Assembly: GCA_038240875.1 (NCBI GenBank)
Contig: JBBRGG010000103.1
Location: 1 to 11,907 of the forward strand
Direction: 5' to 3'
Length of the DNA: 11,907 bases
Source: JBBRGG01 sp038240875
GTDB taxonomy: Bacteria > Planctomycetota > Phycisphaerae > Phycisphaerales > UBA1924
Below are positions 5,284-11,907 of this stretch, piece by piece. The first letter of the stretch is position 1. Each line of letters opens with the position of its first letter. A program made the translations under genes and the position numbers. Below the pieces are notes generated by a model, which did no database searches, was not told the origin of the DNA, and worked only from the letters and a program-made list of their open reading frames with translations.

Positions 5284-8228
5284 GGTCTGCGGGCGCCAGA
5301 AGATTCGCCAGCCGGCGAGTCCACGGCTTTGGTTGGAAATGCTTGCCCAAAGCCTCGTTCGCCGAAGGCTTGCCCGCCACTTGCAAGGCGGCTCTGATGA
5401 GCCTTGGCGATACGCACAAGTGCAGGGTCTTCCGAAGCCAATGCCGATTCAATCGCAGGCGAGTCCGAAGTTTGCGCGCGCGCGACAATAGCAATCGGGC
5501 GAACGAATGGGTCGATGTCGTTTAGGATCAACTCGTCCAACCGCGCGAGCTCGGGAATCTGTTTTGCTGGTGGCAGGGTCGTGATCGCGAGCACGCGCGA
5601 TGTTGCGGGCCAGGATGGATACGCGGCGATGATCGCATCGCACAGGGCTTTGGTTCCGGTAAACCTCGCGTCGGGTGCGATGCTATCGAAGGGATCCACA
5701 CTGCGCGCGATGAACCCACGAGCCGCGATCAGCAATGCGGGCAACTCTTGTTGTGCATTGGCATCAGAAGTAATCGCCGCAAGGCGTTGAGCGATGGATT
5801 CGGGTGTGCGAGTGGCTTCGGGAAGGGCACCGCGCGCGAGTGTGTCGGTCACGGCTTCAAGGCAGCCCGCGCCAACATCGCGGACGCCACCTGAACGAGA
5901 CTCAAATCCTTGCATAACACGCCACCAAAGCTGCGTCGGTGCTTCACTGTGAAGCTCGCTGATAAACGCGACCGTGCCATAGTCGAGATTCGCGGTGTAT
6001 TCCATGGTTTCGCCGGGCAAAAGCCGTAGACGCTGGGCGAGCTCAACAACTTCGGGCTCTGCGGTTGCTCGCTGGTTGCCGCGTCGCCCTTCGAGATTGG
6101 GCGCAAAGAGCAGCCTTGGGTTGATGGTGCGATCGGTGCCAAAGCCAAGCGCGACGGGCGAAACATTGGTGATCTTGATCGTCGCGCGAAGTGGCGCGAG
6201 CGGGTCGGCACGATTCGAAGTCGATATGCCAAGCCCGCTCGATTGATTGATCGTTATAGCCATATTCTGGAACGAGTGCGGGTTGGTCACCATCTGATCG
6301 ATCCACGCGGGGATCGTCGCGGCGTACTGATTGAGTGCCGCAGCAAGCGCCACATCATGCGCCGGTGAAGTCGCTGGCGGCAGCGTCAAGTGATCTGGAT
6401 CGTGCACTTCAACGCGAGCTGCAAGCGTGTGCCCAAGTGCACCGAGCAAACCAAGGGGCGCAATACGGAATGCCTCGGCGTAGGCAAGACGAGACGCTTG
6501 ATCATCACCCGCAAGCGCGTGTGCCATCCCGCGAATCAGCTCGACCCATGGGCTCGGCTGCGTCGCCTTTGAGCAGAAATAAAGCGACGAAGCCGTGTCA
6601 CCCGAGCGCAGCGCGCTCAGCGCAAGTAGCGTCGCACGCTCTTGGCTCTCGGGCTCAGTCATTGAGAGTGCCTGGTTATATCCGGCGGCGGCGGCATCGA
6701 GTTGTGAGTTGGTGAGTAGCCGCCAACGTATGAGTTCGCCCTTGAGCGTCCCGATCTCGAGTGCGGCGTCTTGATCGGTCATCGAGACCGGCCTGCGACC
6801 GCGGTCGTTGTAGACTTCTTCGCGTTCAGCGATGCTCGCTGCGAGATCCGTAAGGCTTGCTTCGATCTGTGCCTTGTCATCAACCGCCATTGCCGAAGTC
6901 AAGCGGACGATTTCATTGGGGAGCGACAGCCGCACATCCTTGCCGCGTTTGACGGTCACGATTCCTGTTGCGTCTTCTTGTGCCTTAGCCGTGCGGTCTG
7001 CACGATCCCGCTCTATGACCAACTGGTTTAACATTGTGTCCAAAGGCTTGCGCGGCCCATCGCAGTACCACGTCAGGACAAAGGCGATCACCGCGCGCGA
7101 GGGGTCTTCTTGTGGGATGGCTGCATTCAAGATCGCGCTAGCCGAGGTGTGGAACCTGCGGGCTTGCGTAAATGCGCCCACGCTCGCCAATTCATCGCGG
7201 ATCTGCTGGTGGACGCGCGGATCCATCGGGTCGGCGTACAACAAATTTGCGAGCAGTTCAAGCCGCCCTGATGCTGAGTCAACCGAGCCAGCAAAGACCG
7301 TGAACGCCATCAACGCCGCGGCTTTGTTCGATGGATCAAGCGTCGCGGCTTGTTCGAGCAACGTAAGAAACTTCGCTTCTTCGCCCATTTCACGGGCAAG
7401 CAACGCCGCATCGAGCGCGAGCCGGCTCTTGACCGAAGGGTCAAAGGCGTTTCCTTCGGGTCCTAAGAAACGCGCGTACGCAACCATGCGTTCTTCCACG
7501 GTTTGCATCTGTGCCAGTCGAGCGGTGATGATACGTAGCTGCGTGACGGTATCCTTTGGATCAAGGCGCAACAAATCGCGCGAAAGTGCGAGGACCACCT
7601 TGTCATTGCCAGCGTTGAAGTGAGCTTCGATGCGCCGACGAAGTAGCTCGATGTCGTTGAGGGCGAGCGATTGTGCTGCGTCGAGCAGTGCCGCCGCCAC
7701 GCGATAGTCGTCGGGCGTCGCGTCGTCTTGTGCGCGAAGATCGAGCATGGCGAACCGCGCAAGTGCACGCGAGGTGTATGCATTGAGGTCGATCCGCGTC
7801 GGATCGGCAACGATCTCGGCAAGAGGCACACGGATGGCTACCGCCGGCCCCTGCCTCGGCCTAGGAGCAGGGGGAGAAGTCGCGACGGGAAATGTCGGGG
7901 GAGGAGTAGTCGGGGGGGGAGTAGTCGGGGGGGGAGTAGTCGGCGCCGATGGTCGAGCGGGTAATTCAGTAGCCGAGCTACCCGAATTATTTTGGCCCGA
8001 AATATTCTGGCCCGAAACGCCGGGCTTGCTTTGTGTCGCCTGAGCTCCCCACGCATCCGCCGCAACGACATGCAGTGTTCCAAAGCCGAGCGAAAGAGCC
8101 AGCAATGTTCGAGCAGTCTGAATGCAATATAACCCGCCCTGACCGCGCGCTTTCCCTGCCAACATCGCGCAGCAATAGGCGGCCAAACGTATCGGTCTTT
8201 CAAGCTGCGGCAAAGTGCGGGTCTGCAT
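5280..8228 (-). CDS. large exported TPR-repeat protein
   Basis: This protein of 982 residues is not in a family I can name. Seen in order: an n-region with a hydrophobic segment (about 38-58, ARTLLALSLGFGTLHVVA) ending near ADAWGAQ, likely a signal peptide; a low-complexity linker with SGQN repeats (about 72-83) and a Pro/Thr tract (about 95-123); helical repeats of TPR type (about 175-370 and 500-600) with phrases such as LALSRDLLRLDPKD and LTLLEQAATLDPSN; an apparent beta domain (about 678-775, beginning ATIKITNVSPVALGFG); and a helical C-terminus. It probably acts outside the cytoplasm as a protein-protein scaffold. The ATG at 8228 has GAAG nine bases upstream; a TTG at 8264 would add 12 residues, and the ATG at 8165 would still keep the hydrophobic segment. 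It overlaps the following membrane protein gene by four bases. Two C8 runs in the linker make it prone to frameshift. Confidence 0.86.
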   Translation of the reverse strand: MQTRTLPQLERPIRLAAYCCAMLAGKARGQGGLYCIQTARTLLALSLGFGTLHVVAADAWGAQATQSKPGVSGQNISGQNNSGSSATELPARPSAPTTPPPTTPPPTTPPPTFPVATSPPAPRPRQGPAVAIRVPLAEIVADPTRIDLNAYTSRALARFAMLDLRAQDDATPDDYRVAAALLDAAQSLALNDIELLRRRIEAHFNAGNDKVVLALSRDLLRLDPKDTVTQLRIITARLAQMQTVEERMVAYARFLGPEGNAFDPSVKSRLALDAALLAREMGEEAKFLTLLEQAATLDPSNKAAALMAFTVFAGSVDSASGRLELLANLLYADPMDPRVHQQIRDELASVGAFTQARRFHTSASAILNAAIPQEDPSRAVIAFVLTWYCDGPRKPLDTMLNQLVIERDRADRTAKAQEDATGIVTVKRGKDVRLSLPNEIVRLTSAMAVDDKAQIEASLTDLAASIAEREEVYNDRGRRPVSMTDQDAALEIGTLKGELIRWRLLTNSQLDAAAAGYNQALSMTEPESQERATLLALSALRSGDTASSLYFCSKATQPSPWVELIRGMAHALAGDDQASRLAYAEAFRIAPLGLLGALGHTLAARVEVHDPDHLTLPPATSPAHDVALAAALNQYAATIPAWIDQMVTNPHSFQNMAITINQSSGLGISTSNRADPLAPLRATIKITNVSPVALGFGTDRTINPRLLFAPNLEGRRGNQRATAEPEVVELAQRLRLLPGETMEYTANLDYGTVAFISELHSEAPTQLWWRVMQGFESRSGGVRDVGAGCLEAVTDTLARGALPEATRTPESIAQRLAAITSDANAQQELPALLIAARGFIARSVDPFDSIAPDARFTGTKALCDAIIAAYPSWPATSRVLAITTLPPAKQIPELARLDELILNDIDPFVRPIAIVARAQTSDSPAIESALASEDPALVRIAKAHQSRLASGGQAFGERGFGQAFPTKAVDSPAGESSGARRP
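7895..7939 (-). repeat. 15-bp in-frame repeat with C8 runs (TTPPP)
   Basis: On the plus strand, three 15-base units read TCGGGGGAGGAGTAG, then twice TCGGGGGGGGAGTAG; units 2 and 3 are identical. The leftward gene reads this as repeated PTTPP. Each of the two perfect units holds a G8 run (C8 on the coding strand). A change of one unit adds or removes five residues, whereas a one-base slip in a G8 run shifts the frame. Confidence 0.85.
7980..8015 (-). repeat. in-frame SGQN repeat
   Basis: The leftward gene encodes SGQNISGQNNSG here. On the plus strand the motif TTTTGGCCCGAA or its variant TTCTGGCCCGAA recurs at a 15-base period, followed by a diverged copy. It lies in the linker after the signal peptide, about 40 bases from the TTPPP repeat. 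Confidence 0.65.
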
Positions 8229-8390
8229 GGTCGTGTGCTTCAATAGTGTTAGACGTCGGAGCAAATTTCGCTACCCGAAAATCGCGCTGCGTGAGCAACG
8301 CTCTACCGCTCAGCCGACTTTCTTTACCCTAGGTGTACGAACAGGATATCGGCATGTTTGCCCGATTGCTCGCCAATAACTTTCTCATAG

Positions 8391-8408
8391 CTCGCTATCC
8401 GATGCGAG
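8391..8408. other. short hairpin between two leftward genes
   Basis: CTCGC (8391-8395) and GCGAG (8404-8408) can pair around an eight-base loop. It lies in the 244 bases between the small membrane protein gene and the large TPR gene, both leftward. No T-run follows on the minus strand, so it is a weak terminator candidate at best. No clear promoter for the TPR gene was found in the rest of this gap. Confidence 0.2.
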
Positions 8409-8472
8409 CCCGCGCACGCGGTCATTGCTTGCTTGCACTTCAAGTAGAGTTCCCCATTGAATCTAAGCGAGC

Positions 8473-8772
8473 CTAAGTGGCCCAATACACGACGCATCCT
8501 GCAAGCCCAAGGGCGACCACAAACCCAGAAAGCAAAAGTGCCTCGATCCGTGCGATCATCCCCCGGTGCGCTCGCGGGAACCACCGATCCGCCACGAGAA
8601 CCGCAAAGACGAACTGCCCCGCCGCCAACGCCGCCACACCTAAGAACCAAAATACTTCCCTAGGCAGCGGCAACGGCCCGGGCCCTTCGAACAAAATCAC
8701 AATCCCAAGTATGAAGAGTAACGCCGCCCAAGCCAACGCGAGCGTTGCGCGAACAATCGGAGCCCAGCGCAT
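8473..8772 (-). CDS. small membrane protein of unknown function
   Basis: This 99-residue protein has three hydrophobic segments (about 8-28, 40-62 and 76-97) joined by a short Pro-rich loop (GPGPLPLPREV, 30-40) and a basic loop (ADRWFPRAHRGMIAR, 61-75). No catalytic or binding motif is seen, and I do not recognise a family. I chose the ATG at 8772 because the first helix follows directly; a TTG at 8874 in the same frame would add 34 residues of soluble, less convincing sequence. Neither start has a clear ribosome site. It is divergent from pyrD and lies 244 bases before the large TPR gene in the same direction, so cotranscription is possible but not shown. Confidence 0.72.
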   Translation of the reverse strand: MRWAPIVRATLALAWAALLFILGIVILFEGPGPLPLPREVFWFLGVAALAAGQFVFAVLVADRWFPRAHRGMIARIEALLLSGFVVALGLAGCVVYWAT

Positions 8773-8945
8773 GTGCCGAGTAGTGTGCACGGCGAGAGTG
8801 TACCTGAAAGCCACCCAACGTGCCGAGCTACCCGCGAACAACTCTTTGAGCTCCAAGGCTCGTTGCAGTGCCAATGGGCAGTGCCATTACGAAGCATTAC
8901 TGGGTGAACAGCACGAAAGATTAGATTATTCTGATCCAGTTTCAG

Positions 8946-8976
8946 TTGACACGCTTGTGTGAGCCTTTCTTACAAT
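8946..8976 (+). promoter_or_regulatory. sigma-70-type promoter for pyrD
   Basis: A perfect -35 box TTGACA (8946-8951) is followed after 19 bases by TACAAT (8971-8976), which matches five of six bases of the -10 consensus. The spacer is two bases longer than ideal. Transcription would start near 8983, giving a leader of about 65 bases before the ATG at 9047. This position also argues against the ATG at 8978 as the real start. Confidence 0.5.
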
Positions 8977-9046
8977 CATGAAACGTAGCGGCTACGCTGG
9001 CCACGTATTTGCTTCAGTTCCTACTCGATGTAACCAAGGCTCGCAC

Positions 9047-10078
9047 ATGCCGGCAAACCGCACACCAACCGACCACGCCAGCCCATTAGCAATCAATCTC
9101 GCGGGCCTATTCCTTCGCACGCCAGCGATCCTCGCCGCGGGTACTGCGGGCACGCTCGATGAAATGGCTGACGTGCTCGACCTTTCTAGCATCGGCGCAC
9201 TAGTCACCAAATCTATTACGCGCGAACCACGCGACGGGAATAAAACCTGGCGCATCATGCCTTCCCGCGCCGGGCTGGGCATGCTCAACGCCATTGGCCT
9301 GGCAAACGTCGGCGTCGATGCCTTTGTCCGCGATTATGGCCCTCGCGCGAAAGACGTGCCCACGAACGTGATCGGCTCGATCTCCGGATTCAGCGTTGAA
9401 GATTTCGTAGTCGTCGCCGCAGCGATGGACGCGATCGAAGCGATCCAAGCCGTCGAACTGAATGTGTCGTGCCCGAACGTAAAGAAAGGCTGCGAGTTTG
9501 GCGCGGACGCCGGGCTACTCGCGGAATTGATCCGCGAAGTGCGCGCCGTGCTGCCTCGGACGCGCCTATTCGTCAAACTCAGCCCGATTGCGATGAACAA
9601 CATCGTCGCAATTGCACAAGCCGCAATCGAGCCATGTGCATCAACATCCAGCGGCACAAGCTCAACAAGCACCCCAAACGGCCCAAACCAGCGTCCCGGT
9701 GCCGACGCGCTGTGTATCGCCAACACCGTCCCCGCGATGCAGATCGACGTGCGAACCCGCATGACTAGTTTGTCGCGCGGCGCAGGCGGCTTATCCGGCC
9801 CATCGATCCACCCAATTGCCGTAAAGCTCGTACACGATGCATACGTCGGCGTGTGCAAAGAAACCAGCACGCCCATCATCGGCATCGGTGGCGTGAGCAA
9901 CTGGGAAGACGCCGCAGAATTCGTGCTCGCGGGCGCAACCGCCTTTGAAATCGGGACGGCTCTCTTTGCCGACCCACGCACGCCGATCACAATTGCCAAA
10001 GGTCTGACCAAGTGGGTGCGCAATCAAGGGTGCACATCGATAACAGAGCTTGTGGGCGCGGTCAAGCCCGCGGTATAA
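9047..10078 (+). CDS. pyrD: dihydroorotate dehydrogenase, class 1 (1B-like)
   Basis: This 343-residue enzyme oxidises dihydroorotate to orotate with FMN, the fourth step of pyrimidine synthesis, in the cytoplasm. Seen: AAGTAG (30-35), VTKSIT with Lys55, NAIGL (81-85), NVSCPN (139-144) whose Cys142 is the class 1 catalytic base (class 2 has Ser), VKLSP (176-180), ANT (225-227), GGLSGPSIHPIAVKLV (247-262) and the FMN phosphate site IGIGGVSNWEDAAEF (278-292). The sequence order resembles Bacillus subtilis PyrD, so the NAD-linked 1B type is likely; its PyrK partner is not in the window. Between AAIEP and GADAL lies an insertion of about 20 residues (near 197-218) rich in Ser, Thr, Pro and Asn. 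I chose the ATG at 9047 because AAGG (9036-9039) lies seven bases upstream; an ATG at 8978 would add 23 residues. Confidence 0.95.
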   Translation: MPANRTPTDHASPLAINLAGLFLRTPAILAAGTAGTLDEMADVLDLSSIGALVTKSITREPRDGNKTWRIMPSRAGLGMLNAIGLANVGVDAFVRDYGPRAKDVPTNVIGSISGFSVEDFVVVAAAMDAIEAIQAVELNVSCPNVKKGCEFGADAGLLAELIREVRAVLPRTRLFVKLSPIAMNNIVAIAQAAIEPCASTSSGTSSTSTPNGPNQRPGADALCIANTVPAMQIDVRTRMTSLSRGAGGLSGPSIHPIAVKLVHDAYVGVCKETSTPIIGIGGVSNWEDAAEFVLAGATAFEIGTALFADPRTPITIAKGLTKWVRNQGCTSITELVGAVKPAV

Positions 10079-10119
10079 GTTGTTTGCAACGAAATCTGTC
10101 GATCCGCGTAGCATGCTGC

Positions 10120-10124
10120 GGAGG
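10120..10124 (+). promoter_or_regulatory. strong ribosome binding site
   Basis: GGAGG lies eight bases before the ATG at 10133. It is the best Shine-Dalgarno site in the window and fixes the start of the hydrolase gene, whose signal peptide begins right after it. Most other genes here have weak or no such sites. Confidence 0.75.
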
Positions 10125-10132
10125 TTTTACGA

Positions 10133-11527
10133 ATGCGATACAAGCCAACATCTGATTTCCATAGACACGCTCGGCAACTCCTCAATCCGCTCGCGGCAAT
10201 CTTCCTCTTAATTACCGCATTCTCGCCATTACTCGTGCTCGCGCGTGAGCCAAGCGATACTCAATCAGAAGCTGCTACTCCGGCTGTTCCTGTTGCGGCC
10301 TCTTCTTCCCTCCGCGATGTCTCGGCAGCACTCACCAAGATCATCAACGCCAACAAGGTCCCCGGCTTGACCGCAGTCTTGATCGAAGGCGACACAATTC
10401 TGTTCCAAGGCGCCGCTGGCGTCCGCACGCGCGGCAGCGACGCCGCTATCACCATCAACGATCAATTCCACATTGGTTCATGCACCAAAGCGATGACCGC
10501 GACGCTATGCGCCGTGCTTGTTCAAGAAGGCGTGCTTCGCTGGGACATGACTCTCGCCGAAGCCTTTCCCGAAGTGATGAAAGCCCAAGGCGTAAACGCT
10601 GATCGCGTCGCCGCGTGGGGACCGATCACGCTCACACAGCTTTTGGTGCATCATTCGGGTGCGCCAGCAAACCCCAGCATCGACGGCTTGTGGGAACGCC
10701 TTGTCAATTTCAAAGGAACGCCCACCCAAGCTCGCGCCACGCTCCTTGAAGGCGTTTTGCGCGGGCCACTTGACGCCGCCCCAGGCACCAAGTTCATCTA
10801 TTCCAACACCGGTTACGCAATTGCCGGTCATATGGCCGAAATCAAAACCGGCTTCGCTTGGGAAGAGCTGATGCAGACGCGCATCTTCGCGCCCCTAGGC
10901 ATTACTAGCGCCGGCTTTGGCGCGCCAGGTTCCGCCGACGTTGTCGATCAACCCCGAGGCCACACCGCAGCCGGCATCGCAATGGTCCCCGGCCCGCGCG
11001 CAGACAACCCCGTTGCAATCGGGCCCGCAGGCACTGTGCACATGTCGATGCCAGATTGGGCTAGGTTCGCTGCGTTGCACCTTCGTGGCGCGTGCGAGAG
11101 CACCTGTGGCACCGACATCCTGACCGGCGATGCGTTCGCTGTGCTTCACGAGCCATACGTTGCTACCAATACGCGTGGAAGCGTTGATGGTGGTGCGGAT
11201 GAAGATGGAGGCGATGGCGCGGGTGCAACTGCGGACTCAAAAGACAAAGACACGTACGCTTGTGGCTGGGCTGTCGCCCAACGCCCGTGGGCCAATGGCC
11301 GCGTCTTGACGCACAGCGGCAGCAACACCATGTGGTACTCCGCCATCTGGATCGCGCCCAAGAAAAACATCGCCATCCTCGCCGTGTGCAATCAAGGCGG
11401 CAACAAGGGCGCAAAGGCTGCCGATCAAGCCATCGCTTCGCTCATCGGCGAATTCACAAAGCTCGAAGCCGAACGAGCCAAAGGTACACCTGCATCAAAG
11501 GTTGATGCAATGAACGCGCCCAAATAG
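10133..11527 (+). CDS. exported serine beta-lactamase-family hydrolase (class C / PF00144)
   Basis: This 464-residue protein has a signal peptide (basic n-region, hydrophobic core about 20-37, cleavage likely near VLA-REP) and a penicillin-binding-protein/beta-lactamase fold domain. The three expected motifs are visible: S116-C-T-K119 with the nucleophile Ser116, Y223-S-N225, and H394-S-G396 in place of K-T-G. The HSG form is common in esterases and D-aminopeptidase-like members, so true beta-lactam resistance need not follow; an esterase or peptidase acting in the periplasm is as likely. A Gly/Asp-rich insertion (about 347-372) precedes the last beta strands. The C-terminus is a charged tail. 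It follows pyrD by 54 bases in the same direction with no terminator seen, so it may be cotranscribed from the pyrD promoter; no functional link is known. Confidence 0.92.
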   Translation: MRYKPTSDFHRHARQLLNPLAAIFLLITAFSPLLVLAREPSDTQSEAATPAVPVAASSSLRDVSAALTKIINANKVPGLTAVLIEGDTILFQGAAGVRTRGSDAAITINDQFHIGSCTKAMTATLCAVLVQEGVLRWDMTLAEAFPEVMKAQGVNADRVAAWGPITLTQLLVHHSGAPANPSIDGLWERLVNFKGTPTQARATLLEGVLRGPLDAAPGTKFIYSNTGYAIAGHMAEIKTGFAWEELMQTRIFAPLGITSAGFGAPGSADVVDQPRGHTAAGIAMVPGPRADNPVAIGPAGTVHMSMPDWARFAALHLRGACESTCGTDILTGDAFAVLHEPYVATNTRGSVDGGADEDGGDGAGATADSKDKDTYACGWAVAQRPWANGRVLTHSGSNTMWYSAIWIAPKKNIAILAVCNQGGNKGAKAADQAIASLIGEFTKLEAERAKGTPASKVDAMNAPK

Positions 11528-11540
11528 ATAAACTTGATGT

Positions 11541-11556
11541 GATCGCGCTTGCGATC
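11541..11556. terminator. weak hairpin between convergent genes
   Basis: GATCGC (11541-11546) and GCGATC (11551-11556) form a six-pair stem with the loop GCTT. It lies 14 bases past the hydrolase stop and 26 bases from the end of the leftward gene at 11582. Its position suits a shared terminator, but only a broken T stretch (CTAACTTT) follows, so the case is weak. Confidence 0.3.
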
Positions 11557-11581
11557 CTAACTTTGCATTGGCCTGATGAAT

Positions 11582-11907
11582 TCATTCGCCATCGGTTGCC
11601 GCTGCCTGCGAGATCGTTTCCCTGCTTGACTCTGCTCGCATCTGCGCCAATGACGCCGCGATTGAGCCCTTTGCCGGTGCGACTGATTGGACAGTGCCAG
11701 TGTGTGCCATCCCAGCGTGCGCCATCCCAACCAGTGCCGTGCCAGCCTGTTGCCTCTCGCCAGCGCGATCATCGAAAGCAAGCTTCCCCTCAGCTTCGTC
11801 CGTAGGCACATACTTTCCACGCCGCCGCCTAGGCGTAGCCACCTCAACGCCCACACTCGACGCGGGCCGCTCTTCGTGCGTGCGAACCTTGATCGCGCCG
11901 TCCGACC
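11582..11907 (-). CDS. C-terminal part of a leftward gene, cut by the window edge
   Basis: The frame is open from the right edge to TGA at 11584-11582, giving 107 residues that begin SDGAIKVRTHEERPASSVGV. The part before about residue 45 has mixed charge and reads like real protein (RRRRGKYVPTDEAEGKLAF); the rest is Ala/Gly/Ser-rich and likely disordered, with a GMAHA/GMAHT repeat. No catalytic motif or membrane segment is seen, and I cannot name a family. A GTG at 11854 could start a 90-residue protein, but the frame continues upstream of it without a stop. An overlapping 99-codon frame on the same strand (11557-11856) looks like a shadow. Confidence 0.62.
   Translation of the reverse strand, partial: SDGAIKVRTHEERPASSVGVEVATPRRRRGKYVPTDEAEGKLAFDDRAGERQQAGTALVGMAHAGMAHTGTVQSVAPAKGSIAASLAQMRAESSRETISQAAATDGE
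11699..11728 (-). repeat. in-frame GMAHA repeat
   Basis: Two 15-base units encode GMAHA and GMAHT, flanked by partial copies (on the plus strand GTGCCAGTG, GTGCCATCC, GCGCCATCC and GTGCC recur over about 50 bases). It lies in the low-complexity C-terminus of the edge gene. Confidence 0.6.

Noticed and set aside
8324..8650. Leftward 108-codon open frame
   Set aside because: Most of it overlaps the small membrane protein in another frame, and the membrane protein has the stronger pattern of three hydrophobic helices.
10133..11527. Antibiotic-resistance beta-lactamase
   Set aside because: Family motifs fit, but the HSG third motif and environmental context are just as typical of esterases or peptidases; resistance is not supported by sequence alone.

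Overview
The window looks like ordinary chromosomal DNA of a GC-rich bacterium. Secreted TPR proteins of no recognised family, a lipoprotein, a UbiX, a class 1B-type dihydroorotate dehydrogenase, weak or absent Shine-Dalgarno sites and Ala/Pro-rich exported proteins would suit a member of the Planctomycetota, perhaps the Phycisphaerae. That placement is an inference from style, not a match. No transposase, integrase, phage gene, CRISPR array, rRNA or intact tRNA was seen.

Layout. Positions 1-53 may hold the first codons of a leftward gene that runs off the window, with a strong hairpin in its leader. Positions 54-565 have no convincing gene, but contain a phased CGCCGC repeat and what looks like the 3' end of a tRNA gene without its 5' part. 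ubiX (566-1252, minus) follows. Diverging from it are a lipoprotein (1659-2495) and a secreted W/Y/G-rich protein with a TPR-like end (2911-4314). A 415-base gap between those two carries two 12-bp tandem arrays. Convergent with them is a leftward set: a 99-aa three-helix membrane protein (8473-8772), a 982-aa exported TPR protein (5280-8228), and a membrane protein of the lysylphosphatidylglycerol-synthase-TM type (4345-5283). The last two overlap by 4 bases (GTGA). Rightward again are pyrD (9047-10078), with a recognisable promoter, and an exported serine beta-lactamase-family hydrolase (10133-11527). The C-terminus of a leftward gene (11582-11907) ends the window.

How the genes fit together. 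ubiX makes prenyl-FMN for a UbiD decarboxylase not seen here, and pyrD belongs to pyrimidine synthesis. The lipoprotein, the two TPR proteins, the membrane proteins and the hydrolase all belong to the cell envelope. Only the 5280-8228/4345-5283 pair has physical evidence of coupling.

The most distinctive theme is the number of short tandem repeats with periods divisible by three. They occur inside at least four coding regions and in one intergenic leader. Poly-C(8) runs inside the large TPR gene could make it prone to frameshift switching. pyrD also carries an unusual low-complexity insertion. I found no convincing new multi-gene system. The best leads are the repeat theme, the tRNA remnant and the unassigned envelope proteins.
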